DNA of 43,185 nt from Thermoleophilaceae bacterium (GCA_025937135.1 JAICRZ010000006.1:1-43185); one strand, 5' to 3'; positions 8,290 through 17,079 are shown, numbered from the stretch's first letter. Notes: generated from the letters alone by a model not told the origin. Numbers and translations are program-made.

Positions 8290-8898
8290 TCAACCCTCGT
8301 TCGCGAACTCGGTCAGGCGGTTGTGCCCGTCGCGCGCGATCGGTTCGCCGTGCGCGAACAGCAGGACGTCGAAATCGTGCGCGAGCAGGCCGCGGGCGCT
8401 GTCGCGGATCGCCGCCTTGTCGCGCTCCGGGTCCCCCATCAGCCCGTCCGGCACGAAGCCGATCTCACCGCCGAAGCCGACCACGGCGTCGGCGAATGCC
8501 AGCGCGCCCGGGCCGTGGATGATGTGGAGCGCGGTGTCGTCGGGCGCGATGCCGCCGACCTCGCGCGCGATCACGCCCGGAGCGACCTCGTCGCCGAACT
8601 CGAACGGCTCCGCACGGCGGCCGCTGTCGGGCCCCCACCGGTCGATCCCCGACTGCGCCACGCGAATGGTCGCCTCGTAGCGCTCGGCGAAGCGGTCGCT
8701 GTGGCGCCAGTGCAGCCCGCTCGTGAGCACCACCTGCTGGGGAGCGAGCGCGAGGTCGTCGAAGAACGCCATGCCGTCCTCCGGCTCGAGCGGGTCGATC
8801 ACGATCCCCGCCGGCTCGACGTAGTAGGAGGAGACCCGCGAATGGATGTCGGGGTGGGTTGCGGTCCAGTGGAAGATGCCCGGCGCGATCTCGTTCAT
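8290..8898 (-). CDS. MBL-fold metallo-hydrolase-like protein
   Basis: 202 residues, shorter than typical metallo-beta-lactamase-fold enzymes. The N-terminus (IAPGIFHWTATHPDI...SSYYVEP, then VIDPLEP) has the MBL beta-sandwich start. The metal motif is altered: where active enzymes have HxHxDH, this has LHWRHSDRF. A later His (HIIHGPGALAFADAVVG) and a final LFAHGEP are kept. It may bind one metal or have a changed activity. ATG at 8898 is followed upstream by murB in the same direction after a 9-base gap, so the two may be co-transcribed. No substrate can be proposed. Confidence 0.75.
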   Translation of the reverse strand: MNEIAPGIFHWTATHPDIHSRVSSYYVEPAGIVIDPLEPEDGMAFFDDLALAPQQVVLTSGLHWRHSDRFAERYEATIRVAQSGIDRWGPDSGRRAEPFEFGDEVAPGVIAREVGGIAPDDTALHIIHGPGALAFADAVVGFGGEIGFVPDGLMGDPERDKAAIRDSARGLLAHDFDVLLFAHGEPIARDGHNRLTEFANEG

Positions 8899-8907
8899 GG
8901 GCGCGAC

Positions 8908-9969
8908 CTACCCCGTCTCGCTGCCGTCAATCGTGAGCCCGACGAACACGGGCTCGGGAACGAGCTCGACGCCGAACTCGCGCTCGACCCCGTCGGCGAT
9001 CTCCCGCGCGAGGGCCAGCAGCTGCGCGGTGGTCGCGCCGCCGCGGTTGGTCAAGGCGAGCGTGTGCTTGCTCGACAGCGCGACCGGCCCCGGGCTCCCG
9101 TAGCCACGCGTGTAGCCGGCGCGCTCGACGAGCCACGCGGCCGAGGTCTTCACCCGGCCGTCGGCCTCGGGGAAGCGCGGCGGCGACACGTCAGCGCCCA
9201 GCCGCTCCTTCACGCGCGCGTCGAGACGCTCGAAGTCGGCGGTCTCGAGGATCGGGTTCGTGAAGAAGGAGCCGGCCGAGACCGAGTCGGGATCGCCGGG
9301 ATCCACCACCATGCCCTTGCGTCGGCGCAGGCGCAGCACCGCCTCGCGCACCTCGACCAACGGCGCGCTCGCGCCGATCTCGACGTTCAATGCGCGCGCC
9401 AGCTCGGCGTAGCGGATCGGGCGCGAGTGCGGCTGGCGGTCGAGCGCGTAGGTCACCTCGAGCACGACCCAGTGCCCGGGCTCGCGCTTGAAGACGCTCG
9501 ACCTGTACGAGAAGCCGCACTCCTCCGGGCCGAGTTCCTCGACACGCTGGGCGTGGCGGTCGTAGACGCGCACCCCGGTGATGGTGTCGCTCACCTCCTG
9601 CCCGTAGGCGCCCACGTTCTGGATCGGCGTGGCGCCCACCGAGCCGGGGATGCCGGAGAGGCACTCGACCCCCGCGAGGCCCGCGTTCACGGCACGCTCG
9701 ACGAACGCGTCCCACGGCTCGCCGGCCTGCACCTTCAGCGTGGCGTCGCCGACCTCCTCGATGCCCGTGGTCAGGACGCGCACGACCGTGCCGGGGAAGC
9801 CGTCGTCGGCGATCACGACGTTGCTGCCGCCCGCGAGCACGAGAAGCGGCTCGGCCACGGCGTCGGCGCGCTGCACGGCTTCGACGAGCTCCTCCTGTGT
9901 GCGCGCCTCGGCGATGCGGCGCGCGGGGCCGCCCAGGCGCAGCGTGGTGAGCTCGGAGAGCGGGGTCAT
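8908..9969 (-). CDS. murB: UDP-N-acetylenolpyruvoylglucosamine reductase
   Basis: 353 residues. It reduces UDP-GlcNAc-enolpyruvate to UDP-MurNAc with NADPH and FAD in the cytoplasm, an essential step of peptidoglycan synthesis. The FAD-binding GGSNVV (48-52) and GIPGSVGATPIQNVGAYG (107-123) are clear. The catalytic residues match the E. coli-type enzyme: Arg156 in YRSSVFK, Ser234 in SAGSFFTNP and Glu339 in PEPVFVG. The insert between them (TRGYGSPGPVALSSKHTLAL) also fits the long form. It lies between an Lrp regulator gene and an MBL-fold gene, not in the usual division/cell-wall cluster. Confidence 0.96.
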   Translation of the reverse strand: MTPLSELTTLRLGGPARRIAEARTQEELVEAVQRADAVAEPLLVLAGGSNVVIADDGFPGTVVRVLTTGIEEVGDATLKVQAGEPWDAFVERAVNAGLAGVECLSGIPGSVGATPIQNVGAYGQEVSDTITGVRVYDRHAQRVEELGPEECGFSYRSSVFKREPGHWVVLEVTYALDRQPHSRPIRYAELARALNVEIGASAPLVEVREAVLRLRRRKGMVVDPGDPDSVSAGSFFTNPILETADFERLDARVKERLGADVSPPRFPEADGRVKTSAAWLVERAGYTRGYGSPGPVALSSKHTLALTNRGGATTAQLLALAREIADGVEREFGVELVPEPVFVGLTIDGSETG

Positions 9970-10000
9970 GGCGCCAGAAGCATGCCGGGCCGTCCGGCGC

Positions 10001-10438
10001 TCAGCCTCGCGGCCGCGCCACGAGCTGCGAGAGGACGACCTGCGAGCGCGTCCGCTCGACCGGCCCGTCCTTCTGGATCTCCATGATCACGCGCTCGAGG
10101 TCGGCGTTGTCGTGGGTGCGCACGCGCGCGACCGCGTCGGGCTCGCCGGTCACGCTCCACGCCTCGACGACCTCGGGGTGGCGGTCAAGTGTGCGCGCCA
10201 CCTCGTCGAGCAGCGTGCCGGGCGCGAAGAACAGCTCGACGAGTGCCTCGGTCGACGCGCCCAGCGCGGCGTGGTCGAGCACCGCCGTGAAGCCCTTCAG
10301 GGCGCCGCTCGTCCTGAGGCGGTCGACCCGCCGCTTCACCGCCGGCGCCGACAGCGCGACTCGCTTTCCGATGTCGCCGTAGGGGCGGCGTGCGTCTTCG
10401 ACCAGCAGCGCAACGATCTGTGTGTCTATCGCGTCCAT
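10001..10438 (-). CDS. Lrp/AsnC family transcriptional regulator
   Basis: 145 residues, the usual length. The N-terminal winged HTH covers residues 1-60 (IDTQIVALLVEDARRPYGDI, then LSAPAVKRRVDRL), followed by the RAM ligand-binding domain (about 65-140: VELFFAPGTLLDEVARTL, VTGEPDAVARVRTHD). Such proteins form dimers to octamers and respond to amino acids. It is divergent from the DUF6421/threonine-aldolase genes with only 73 bases between the starts. That gap carries repeated CCGTCACAT elements, so control of the neighbour and of itself is likely (inference). An amino-acid effector would fit the aldolase. Confidence 0.93.
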   Translation of the reverse strand: MDAIDTQIVALLVEDARRPYGDIGKRVALSAPAVKRRVDRLRTSGALKGFTAVLDHAALGASTEALVELFFAPGTLLDEVARTLDRHPEVVEAWSVTGEPDAVARVRTHDNADLERVIMEIQKDGPVERTRSQVVLSQLVARPRG

Positions 10439-10489
10439 CCGTCACATTATTGTGCAGAATCGTTACAGAGCGGTGTTGAACCGTCACAT
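10439..10489. promoter_or_regulatory. Candidate Lrp operator: repeated CCGTCACAT
   Basis: CCGTCACAT occurs at 10439-10447 and again at 10481-10489, 42 bases apart, which is four helical turns. The first continues into an imperfect inverted repeat (GTCACA...TTGTGC); the second is part of the near-palindrome CGTCA-CA-TGACG (10482-10493). The second copy sits inside the spacer of the plus-strand promoter and the first overlaps the start of the Lrp gene. Spacing in phase with the helix is typical for Lrp-type multimers. This is an inference from position and repetition. Confidence 0.45.
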
Positions 10490-10504
10490 GACGACCCGTA
10501 CGCT
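10476..10504 (+). promoter_or_regulatory. Sigma-70-like promoter, probably leaderless transcript
   Basis: TTGAAC at 10476-10481, a 17-base spacer, then TACGCT at 10499-10504 match -35 and -10 elements well. The expected start point, about 7 bases after the -10 box, falls on or next to the ATG at 10512. No Shine-Dalgarno sequence precedes that ATG, so the DUF6421 transcript is probably leaderless. Confidence 0.55.
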
Positions 10505-10511
10505 TTAGATC

Positions 10512-12611
10512 ATGTCGGCACAGCTTGCGCATCCGGCCCTCGCGCGCGTCGTCTTCGACGAGGCGCACGGCGAGGCTTGGACGATCCGGCCGGACGTCGC
10601 GAGCCTGATGCAGCCGTCGCACCCGGCCGACTCCTCCTACGCGCGCGCGGCAGATGCACTGAGGGCGCGCAGCTTCGCGGTCGGCGCGCACGAGTCCGGC
10701 CCGCTCGACGCCGCCGCGCTCGAGGGGGCCGCCGTACTCGTCATCGCGCACCCGTCGGATCCGAAGTGGGAGCGCACCGTCCCAGGGTCCGGCCCCCCAC
10801 GTCTGAGCGCTCCCGAGCTCGACACGATCGAGTCGTGGGTACGCGGCGGCGGCGGCCTGATCCTGCTCGCGGAAGAGGAACAGGAGAAGTACGGCAACAA
10901 CCTCCCCGATCTAGCCGCGCGCTTCGGCATCGGCATCGCGAACGACGTGGTGTCGGACTACGAGCACCATCACGGCGCGCCGAGCTGGGTGCTCGCCGAC
11001 CTGCCGGACAGCGGCGCCGGGGTTCTCGCGCGCGTCCGCGATGTCTGCTTCTACCGTGGCACGACGCTCGCGCCGCAGGCGCAGGCGCGGGTGCTCGCGC
11101 GCACGCATGCGACGGCGTCGTCGCCGTACGCCGCGTTGCTCGCCGTCGCCGGGCACGGCGCGGGTCGTGTCGCGGTGGTCGCCGACTCCGACCTGTTCGG
11201 CGACGACTGCATCGGGGAGCTCGACCACGAGGCGCTGTGGCTCGACCTGGTGCACTGGCTGGCCACTCCGTCACTCGCGCAGCCGGTTGCGCGGGCGCAA
11301 TCCGGGGCGACCGCGGATCCGAGCTGGACGGCACTCAAGGCCGCGACCGACGCGCTGCGCGTGAAGCAGGAGCCGGACGGTTCGGTCGACACAGAGCAGC
11401 ACGACCCGGCGCTGCTGGGCGCGCACGTCGAGGCGATGATCGGCGGCATCGAGGGCCTCGCGCCGCACTTCACGCACGAGGCGGACTACCTCGCGGCGGT
11501 CGCCGAGGACCTGCGCGCGTGGGTGCGCGACGGCTACGGCGTTCCGGACTTCGGGCGCTCGCTCGACCTGTTCCGCCCGGACCTCCACCGCCACGACGGG
11601 ATCGAGCACCTCGTCCTGTTCCCGATGTATCTCCAGAACGCGTCGCGCGACAAGCGCTTCGAGGCGCTCGCCGTGCGCGTGCCGTGGCCGGAGTGGCTCG
11701 CGACGCTCGAGCGCGAGCGCTACGACAACCCGAAGTTCGTCCCGGTCACGTTCGTGGACAACACCGCCGGCTACGACTCGGAGTGCGCGGTGCTGTTCCC
11801 GGAGACCGTCTCTGTCGCCGTGCGACCCGGCCAGAACCACTTCGGCGGCATCTTCTGCGACCGCGAGTCGGCGCGCTTTCGCCGCGTGGTCTCGGCGGCC
11901 GCGGAGCTGCTCACGCTGAACCTGCCGGCCGACGCCGCCGCGCTGCTGTGCTCGGAGCGCCTGGCGCAGGAGGCGTACATGCTCTGGGACCTCGTCCACG
12001 ACCGCGCCCACAGCCACGGCGACCTGCCGTTCGACCCGTTCATGATCCGCCAGCGGATGCCGTACTGGATGTACTCGCTCGAGGAGCTCCGCTGCGACCT
12101 CACGGCGTTCGCGGAAGCGCTCGAGCTCGAGCGCGGCGGCTTCGCGTTCGCGCGCAACGTCCAGTACGCGATCCTCTTCGACCGCCTGTTCCGCTTCCCG
12201 ATCACGGGCAGCCGGGTGAGGAACTACGACGGGCTCGGCGGGCAGCTCCTCTTCGCCTACCTGCACAAGCACGGCTTCATCCACTGGACCGACAACAAGC
12301 TGACGATCGAGTGGGACCGCGTGGCCGACGGCGTGCTCGCGCTGCGCGAGGCGGTGATGGAGCTGTACCGCTCGGGCATCGACCGATCCAAGGTCGCGCA
12401 GTGGATCGCCGCGCACGACCTCGTATCGACCTACGTTCCCGCCACCACGGCTTCAAAGTGGCGCGCCGGCCAGCGGCCGCTGTCGGACGAGAGCGACCCG
12501 AAGCAGTGGCTCGAGCTCGTCGAGCCGGACGAGTTCCCGCTGTCGATGTTCTACGTCCAGCTCCAGCAGAAGCTCGAGCCGGCGCTCCGGCCCGCCGCCG
12601 CGGCCGCGTAA
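10512..12611 (+). CDS. DUF6421 family protein with GATase/DUF4350-like N-terminal domain
   Basis: 699 residues, function unknown. Residues about 1-255 resemble a flavodoxin/GATase-like domain: VLVIAHPSDP, LSAPELDTIESWV, GGGLILLAEEE, then RVAVVADSDLFGDD. The rest (about 270-690) matches what I know as DUF6421. It contains a striking block: HDRAHSHGD (His496, Asp497, His500, His502) and then, 28 residues after His496, SLEELRCD (Glu524, Glu525, Asp529). HDxxH plus a downstream EE is reminiscent of gluzincin metallopeptidases (HExxH...E), with Asp in place of the catalytic Glu; this is a hypothesis only. The gene is leaderless or nearly so, divergent from an Lrp regulator, and followed after 12 bases by a threonine-aldolase-like gene. 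Confidence 0.8.
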   Translation: MSAQLAHPALARVVFDEAHGEAWTIRPDVASLMQPSHPADSSYARAADALRARSFAVGAHESGPLDAAALEGAAVLVIAHPSDPKWERTVPGSGPPRLSAPELDTIESWVRGGGGLILLAEEEQEKYGNNLPDLAARFGIGIANDVVSDYEHHHGAPSWVLADLPDSGAGVLARVRDVCFYRGTTLAPQAQARVLARTHATASSPYAALLAVAGHGAGRVAVVADSDLFGDDCIGELDHEALWLDLVHWLATPSLAQPVARAQSGATADPSWTALKAATDALRVKQEPDGSVDTEQHDPALLGAHVEAMIGGIEGLAPHFTHEADYLAAVAEDLRAWVRDGYGVPDFGRSLDLFRPDLHRHDGIEHLVLFPMYLQNASRDKRFEALAVRVPWPEWLATLERERYDNPKFVPVTFVDNTAGYDSECAVLFPETVSVAVRPGQNHFGGIFCDRESARFRRVVSAAAELLTLNLPADAAALLCSERLAQEAYMLWDLVHDRAHSHGDLPFDPFMIRQRMPYWMYSLEELRCDLTAFAEALELERGGFAFARNVQYAILFDRLFRFPITGSRVRNYDGLGGQLLFAYLHKHGFIHWTDNKLTIEWDRVADGVLALREAVMELYRSGIDRSKVAQWIAAHDLVSTYVPATTASKWRAGQRPLSDESDPKQWLELVEPDEFPLSMFYVQLQQKLEPALRPAAAAA

Positions 12612-12623
12612 CCTGCTCGCCGC

Positions 12624-13655
12624 ATGAGCCGCGGCTTCGCCAGCGACAACTACGCGGGCGCGCTGCCCGAGGTCCTCGACGCGATCGCGGCCGCGAGCAG
12701 CGGCCACGCGCCCTCGTACGGCAACGACGAGTGGACGGCGCGGGTCGAGGCGCGTTTCCGCGACGAGTTCGGCTCCGACGCCCGCTCCTTCCTCGTCTTC
12801 AACGGGACCGGCGCGAACGTCGTCGGGCTGCGCGCGCTCACGAACCCGTGGGACGCCGTCGTGTGCGCGGAGACGGCGCACCTGAACGTGGACGAGGGCG
12901 GCGCGCCCGAGCGCGTCGGCGGGATCAAGCTGCTCGCGGTCGCGACTCCGGACGGCAAGCTCACACCCGAGCTGGTCGCGCCGCGGCTCATCCGCTTCGG
13001 CGACGAGCACGCGGTGCAGCCGCGCGTCATCTCGATCACGCAGTCGAGCGAGCTCGGCACGATCTACACGGTCGAGGAGATCCGGGCGCTCGCCGACCTC
13101 GCGCACAACCAGGGGATGCTCCTGCACATCGACGGGTCGCGGCTCGCGAACGCCGCCGCCGCGCTCGACGTGCCGCTGCGCGCGCTGACCACGGACGCCG
13201 GCGTGGACGCCCTGTCGTTCGGCGGCACCAAGACCGGTCTCGTGCTGGGCGAGGCGATCGTGCTGCCGCGTCCCGGCCTGGGCGAAGGGATCGACTACCT
13301 GCGCAAGCAGTCGATGCAGCTCGCCTCGAAGATGCGCTTCATCGCCGCGCAGTTCGATGCGCTGCTGGAGGACGAGCGCTGGCGCCGCGCTGCCGGGCAC
13401 GCGAACGCGATGGCGGCGCGCCTCGCGGCGGCGGTCGAGGGCGCCGGCGGCGTGCGCATCACGCAGCGCGTGGAGGCGAACGGCGTCTTCGCCGTGCTGC
13501 CCCCAGGCGCGGCCGAGAAGCTCCAGGAGCGCTGGCGCTTCTACGTCTGGGACGAGTCGACCCGCGAGGTGCGCTGGATGTGCTCGTGGGACACGACGCC
13601 CGAGGACGTCGACGCATTCGCGCAGGACGTCCGGCAGGTCGTGTCCGGCTCGTAG
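12624..13655 (+). CDS. Low-specificity L-threonine aldolase-like PLP enzyme
   Basis: 343 residues. The beta-eliminating-lyase family cleaves L-threonine or allo-threonine to glycine and acetaldehyde. The PLP lysine is Lys203 in SFGGTKTG; the cofactor aspartate and arginine are in LHIDGSR (Asp170, Arg173); the N-terminal SDNYAGALPEVL and VFNGTGANVVGLRAL are family hallmarks. It follows the DUF6421 gene by 12 bases and probably shares its transcript, with an amino-acid-type regulator (Lrp) divergent from both. The C-terminal part (YVWDESTREVRWMCSWDTT) is typical of aldolases, supporting full length. Confidence 0.9.
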   Translation: MSRGFASDNYAGALPEVLDAIAAASSGHAPSYGNDEWTARVEARFRDEFGSDARSFLVFNGTGANVVGLRALTNPWDAVVCAETAHLNVDEGGAPERVGGIKLLAVATPDGKLTPELVAPRLIRFGDEHAVQPRVISITQSSELGTIYTVEEIRALADLAHNQGMLLHIDGSRLANAAAALDVPLRALTTDAGVDALSFGGTKTGLVLGEAIVLPRPGLGEGIDYLRKQSMQLASKMRFIAAQFDALLEDERWRRAAGHANAMAARLAAAVEGAGGVRITQRVEANGVFAVLPPGAAEKLQERWRFYVWDESTREVRWMCSWDTTPEDVDAFAQDVRQVVSGS

Positions 13656-13657
13656 CT

Positions 13658-13687
13658 GCGCAAATTCGCTTGCGCGGCCGGTAGGAT
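13658..13687 (+). promoter_or_regulatory. Inverted repeat and -10-like box before the CocE gene
   Basis: GCGCAA (13658-13663) and TTGCGC (13670-13675) form a 6-bp inverted repeat with a 6-base loop. TAGGAT at 13682-13687 could be a -10 box, with the repeat lying where a -35 region or an operator would be. The same repeat could end the aldolase transcript. I cannot choose between operator and terminator. Confidence 0.3.
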
Positions 13688-13722
13688 GCCGCGCCGTCCA
13701 CCTGGCAGGGGGTTGCCTTCCT

Positions 13723-15747
13723 ATGCATGCAGCGTTTCGTGTCCTGAAGTCCACGCTGGCGGTTCTCGCGCTCGCGCTGATCGCGGCCGCGACGGCCGGC
13801 GCCGCGCCACCGCCCGCCGACGCGACGTGGACGCAGGAGTACATCCACGAGTCCGACGGCACCACGCTGCATGCCGACGTCCTGCGGCCCAAGAGCCTCC
13901 CGGCCACCGCGAAGACGCCCGTGATCCTCTCGATCGGCCCCTACTTCAACCACTCCGGCCAGACCGGCCCCGCCGGCCCGGTCGAGGACACGCCGTACAA
14001 CCCGGTCACCGCCGACGGCCCGTCGGACCGCTTCTACGACTACATCAACGGCACGCATCTGCTCGACAGGGGCTACACGTGGGTCCAGGTCGACCTGCGC
14101 GGCTTCGGCGGCAGCGACGGCTGCCTCGACTGGGGCGGCCCCGGCGAGCAGGCCGACGTCAGGTCCGCCGTCGAGTGGGCGGCGGGGCAGCCGTGGTCGA
14201 CCGGCAAGGTCGGCATGTACGGCAAGTCCTACGACGCCGTCACCGGCCTGGCCGGAATCGTCCAGCAGCCGCGCGGGCTGTCGGCGGTCGTCGCCCAGGA
14301 GCCGGTGTACGACCTCTACCGCTACCTGTATATGAACAGGACGCGCTACTCGAACTCGCTGCTCACGCCCGCGCTCTACGACGCGATCGCCGGAACCCCC
14401 GGGCCGGCGGCGGACGAGCTGGCCTACAACTTCAACTCGATCAACGACACCGCGCGTCCCGGCTGCCCGGCGCAGAACTACGCCGACCAGCAGAACTCCG
14501 ACCACGGCGCCGACTACTGGAAGCCGCGCAACATGATCGCGGGGCTGCGCGGCAAGAAGACGCCGCTGTTCCTCACGCAGGGCCTGCTCGAGAACAACAC
14601 CAAGCCCGACGGCGCCGCCGACGCGTTCAACGCGGTCGCGGGCCCCAAGCGCGCGTGGATCGGCATGTGGGACCACGTCCGCGGCAACGACACCGACGCC
14701 AACGGGCGGCTGCTGATGGGCCGCAAGGGCTGGTTCGACGAGACGATGCGCTTCTACGACCTCTACCTCAAGGGGCAGTCGTCGTCGGTGCAGGACCCGC
14801 GCATCGCGGTCGAGACGAACGACGGCAAGTGGCGCGCCGAGAGCGACTGGCCACCGCATGACGCGTTCAACGCCACGGCGACCCTGAAACCCGGCAGCTA
14901 CCAGGACGACGGTCAGAACAACGGCTCCGGCGACGGCGGCACGCCGCCGTACGGGCTCGGCGTCTGGACCTTCTCGCCGCAGTTCGACCACGAGGTGCGG
15001 CTGTCCGGCACGCCGCACGCGACCGTCGACGTGGACGCGCAGCCGAACGACAACCTGTACGTGGACGTCTACGACGTCGGCCCCGACAACAAGGCCACGC
15101 TGTTCAGCCGCGGCGCCTACCTGCTGAACGGCGCGGGCCGCGCGTCGTTCGACCTCTACGACCAGGACTGGGTGTTCCCGGCGGGGCACTGGATCGGCGT
15201 GCTCGTCACGGGCGCGCAGGCCGACTGGTGGGCGCAGCCCCCGACCGGCGACCAGGTGACGGTGAAGAGCGCTTCGCTGTCGCTGCCCTACCTCGGCTGC
15301 CGGCGGACGGACACGATTCAGGGGGACCCGTCGGTGCGGCTCGAGGACTACATGAAGAACGCGCCGTTCGACGTCGACCCGAAGACGATCTCCGACAACA
15401 CGGTGGCCGGCTTCCCGGTCCCGGGTCCCGCTGCGAACTGCGGCAAGTCGGTGGTGGCGAAGAGGTGCATCGACCGCCGCAAGTTCAGGTTCCGCGTCCA
15501 CCAGCCCAGGCACGGCCGGATCGTGCGCGTGACCGCCTACGTGAACGGCAAGAAGAAGGCGGTCAAGCGCGGCAAGCGCGTGAAGAGCTTCACGCTCAAG
15601 CGCCTGCCGAAGGGCGTGTTCACGGTGAAGATCGTCGCGCGAGCGAAGAGCGGGCAGCGCACGATCAGCGTGCGCAAGTACCGCGGCTGCAAGAAGTCGC
15701 GGCCGCACACGCACGTCAAGAAGCCGCACAGGCACCGGCGCCGCTAG
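13723..15747 (+). CDS. Secreted CocE/NonD-type X-Pro dipeptidyl-peptidase-like hydrolase
   Basis: 674 residues from ATG 13723. A signal peptide (about 1-27, ending TAGAA-PPP) indicates export. The alpha/beta-hydrolase part has VQVDLRGFGGSDG and the nucleophile elbow GMYGKSYDA. The PepX C-terminal jelly-roll follows (about 405-570). Family members cleave X-Pro dipeptides or acyl esters. The last ~90 residues are an extra, very basic domain flanked by cysteines (GCRR..., MKRCIDRRKFRFRV-like start, YRGCKKSRPH) ending in a His/Arg/Lys tail. That tail may hold the protein on the cell surface (inference). The P450 gene follows after 21 bases. Confidence 0.88.
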   Translation: MHAAFRVLKSTLAVLALALIAAATAGAAPPPADATWTQEYIHESDGTTLHADVLRPKSLPATAKTPVILSIGPYFNHSGQTGPAGPVEDTPYNPVTADGPSDRFYDYINGTHLLDRGYTWVQVDLRGFGGSDGCLDWGGPGEQADVRSAVEWAAGQPWSTGKVGMYGKSYDAVTGLAGIVQQPRGLSAVVAQEPVYDLYRYLYMNRTRYSNSLLTPALYDAIAGTPGPAADELAYNFNSINDTARPGCPAQNYADQQNSDHGADYWKPRNMIAGLRGKKTPLFLTQGLLENNTKPDGAADAFNAVAGPKRAWIGMWDHVRGNDTDANGRLLMGRKGWFDETMRFYDLYLKGQSSSVQDPRIAVETNDGKWRAESDWPPHDAFNATATLKPGSYQDDGQNNGSGDGGTPPYGLGVWTFSPQFDHEVRLSGTPHATVDVDAQPNDNLYVDVYDVGPDNKATLFSRGAYLLNGAGRASFDLYDQDWVFPAGHWIGVLVTGAQADWWAQPPTGDQVTVKSASLSLPYLGCRRTDTIQGDPSVRLEDYMKNAPFDVDPKTISDNTVAGFPVPGPAANCGKSVVAKRCIDRRKFRFRVHQPRHGRIVRVTAYVNGKKKAVKRGKRVKSFTLKRLPKGVFTVKIVARAKSGQRTISVRKYRGCKKSRPHTHVKKPHRHRRR

Positions 15748-15768
15748 GCGGTCTGCGACGATGGGGCG

Positions 15769-17079
15769 GTGGCCGCTGTCAACGGCACCGCCCCGCCGGG
15801 GCCGCCGCTCCCGGCGCTGATCCAGACCTTCGCGTTCGTGCTCGCGCCGGGCCGCTACATCACGGCCTGCCAGCGCCGCTACGGCGACGTGGTCACCTTC
15901 AGCACGAAGTTCGACTCGAACTTCGTGATGGTCTTCGACCCGGCGATCGTCAAGCAGGTCTTCCAGGCGGGTCCCGACCGCCTGCACGCGGGCAAGGCGA
16001 ACGCGCTGCTCGCGCCGGTGCTCGGCGATCGCTCGATCCTGCTGCTCGACGGCGAGGAGCACCTGCGCCAGCGCAAGCTCATGCTGCCGCCGTTCCACGG
16101 CAGGCGCCTGAGCGCCTACGAGGATGTCATGCGCGAGGCGGCCGACCGCGCGATCGACTCGTGGCCCGTCGGCGAGGACTTCACCCTGATGCCGTCGATG
16201 CAGATGCTCACGCTCGAGGTGATCATGCGCACGGTCTTCGGCTTCGAGGAGGGCGCCCGCAAGGACGAGCTGACGCGCCGGATCCGCGCGATGCTCGACC
16301 CCGTGTCGCGGCGGATCGGCGTGGTGCTGCTGGCGCTCTCGGGCGGGCGCTTTGGCACCCGCAGGGTGGTCGAGAGCTTCGAGCGGCGCCGCGCCGAGGT
16401 GGACACGATGATCTTCGAGGAGATAGCGCGCCGGCGCGAGGCGCCCGACCTCGAGGAGCGCGACGACATCTTCTCGATGCTCGTGCTGGCGCGCGACGAG
16501 GACGGCCGGGCACTGTCGGACCGCGAGCTGCGCGACGAGCTCGTCACGCTGCTGGTGGCGGGGCACGAGACGACGGCGACCGGGCTGGCCTGGGCCTTCG
16601 ACCTCCTGCTCCACGACCCGCGCGTGATGGCGAAGCTGCGCGACGGCGACGACGACGAGTACCTCGACGCCGTGGTCAAGGAGACGCTGCGCGCACGCCC
16701 GGTGATCCCGGGTGTCGGCCGCGTCGTGCAGGAGGAGCCGTTCGCGCTGAACGGCTACGAGATCCCCGTGGGAATCGAGATCAACCCGTCGATCACGGGG
16801 GTCCACCGGTGCGCCTACGCGCGCCACACCGAGTTCCGCCCGGAGCGCTTTCTCGAGCCGGACCCGCCCGATACCTACACCTGGATCCCGTTCGGCGGCG
16901 GCGTGCGGCGCTGCCTCGGCGCGCCGTTCGCGCTTATGGAGATGCGCACCGTGGTGCGCCGCGTGCTCGAACGCGCGCGGCTCGAGGCCGCCGCCCCGCC
17001 CGACAGGGTGCTCCGCCGCGGCATCACGATGGTCCCGAAGCACGGGGTCCGCGTGATCCAGCGCCGGCCGCCAAGCTGA
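15769..17079 (+). CDS. Cytochrome P450
   Basis: 436 residues from GTG 15769. It is a haem-thiolate monooxygenase. The I-helix motif AGHETT is at residues 264-269, with the O2-activating Thr present; ExxR is Glu305-Arg308 (KETLRARP); the haem-ligand signature FGGGVRRCLG has Cys382. The N-terminus is soluble (no membrane anchor). It lies between a secreted peptidase gene and a membrane spermidine-synthase-like gene, only 4 bases from the latter. No ferredoxin or reductase gene is nearby, and there is no biosynthetic cluster to suggest a substrate. Confidence 0.94.
   Translation: MAAVNGTAPPGPPLPALIQTFAFVLAPGRYITACQRRYGDVVTFSTKFDSNFVMVFDPAIVKQVFQAGPDRLHAGKANALLAPVLGDRSILLLDGEEHLRQRKLMLPPFHGRRLSAYEDVMREAADRAIDSWPVGEDFTLMPSMQMLTLEVIMRTVFGFEEGARKDELTRRIRAMLDPVSRRIGVVLLALSGGRFGTRRVVESFERRRAEVDTMIFEEIARRREAPDLEERDDIFSMLVLARDEDGRALSDRELRDELVTLLVAGHETTATGLAWAFDLLLHDPRVMAKLRDGDDDEYLDAVVKETLRARPVIPGVGRVVQEEPFALNGYEIPVGIEINPSITGVHRCAYARHTEFRPERFLEPDPPDTYTWIPFGGGVRRCLGAPFALMEMRTVVRRVLERARLEAAAPPDRVLRRGITMVPKHGVRVIQRRPPS

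Noticed and set aside
5273-8680. Very long open frame on the plus strand across the phosphatase, STAS and Rpf genes
   Set aside because: It is antisense to well-supported genes, has no family motif, and reflects the lack of stop codons in GC-rich third positions.
13459-17043. Very long open frame on the minus strand opposite the CocE and P450 genes
   Set aside because: Composition is a run of Arg/Ala/Gly/His without domains; it is a shadow of the genes on the plus strand.
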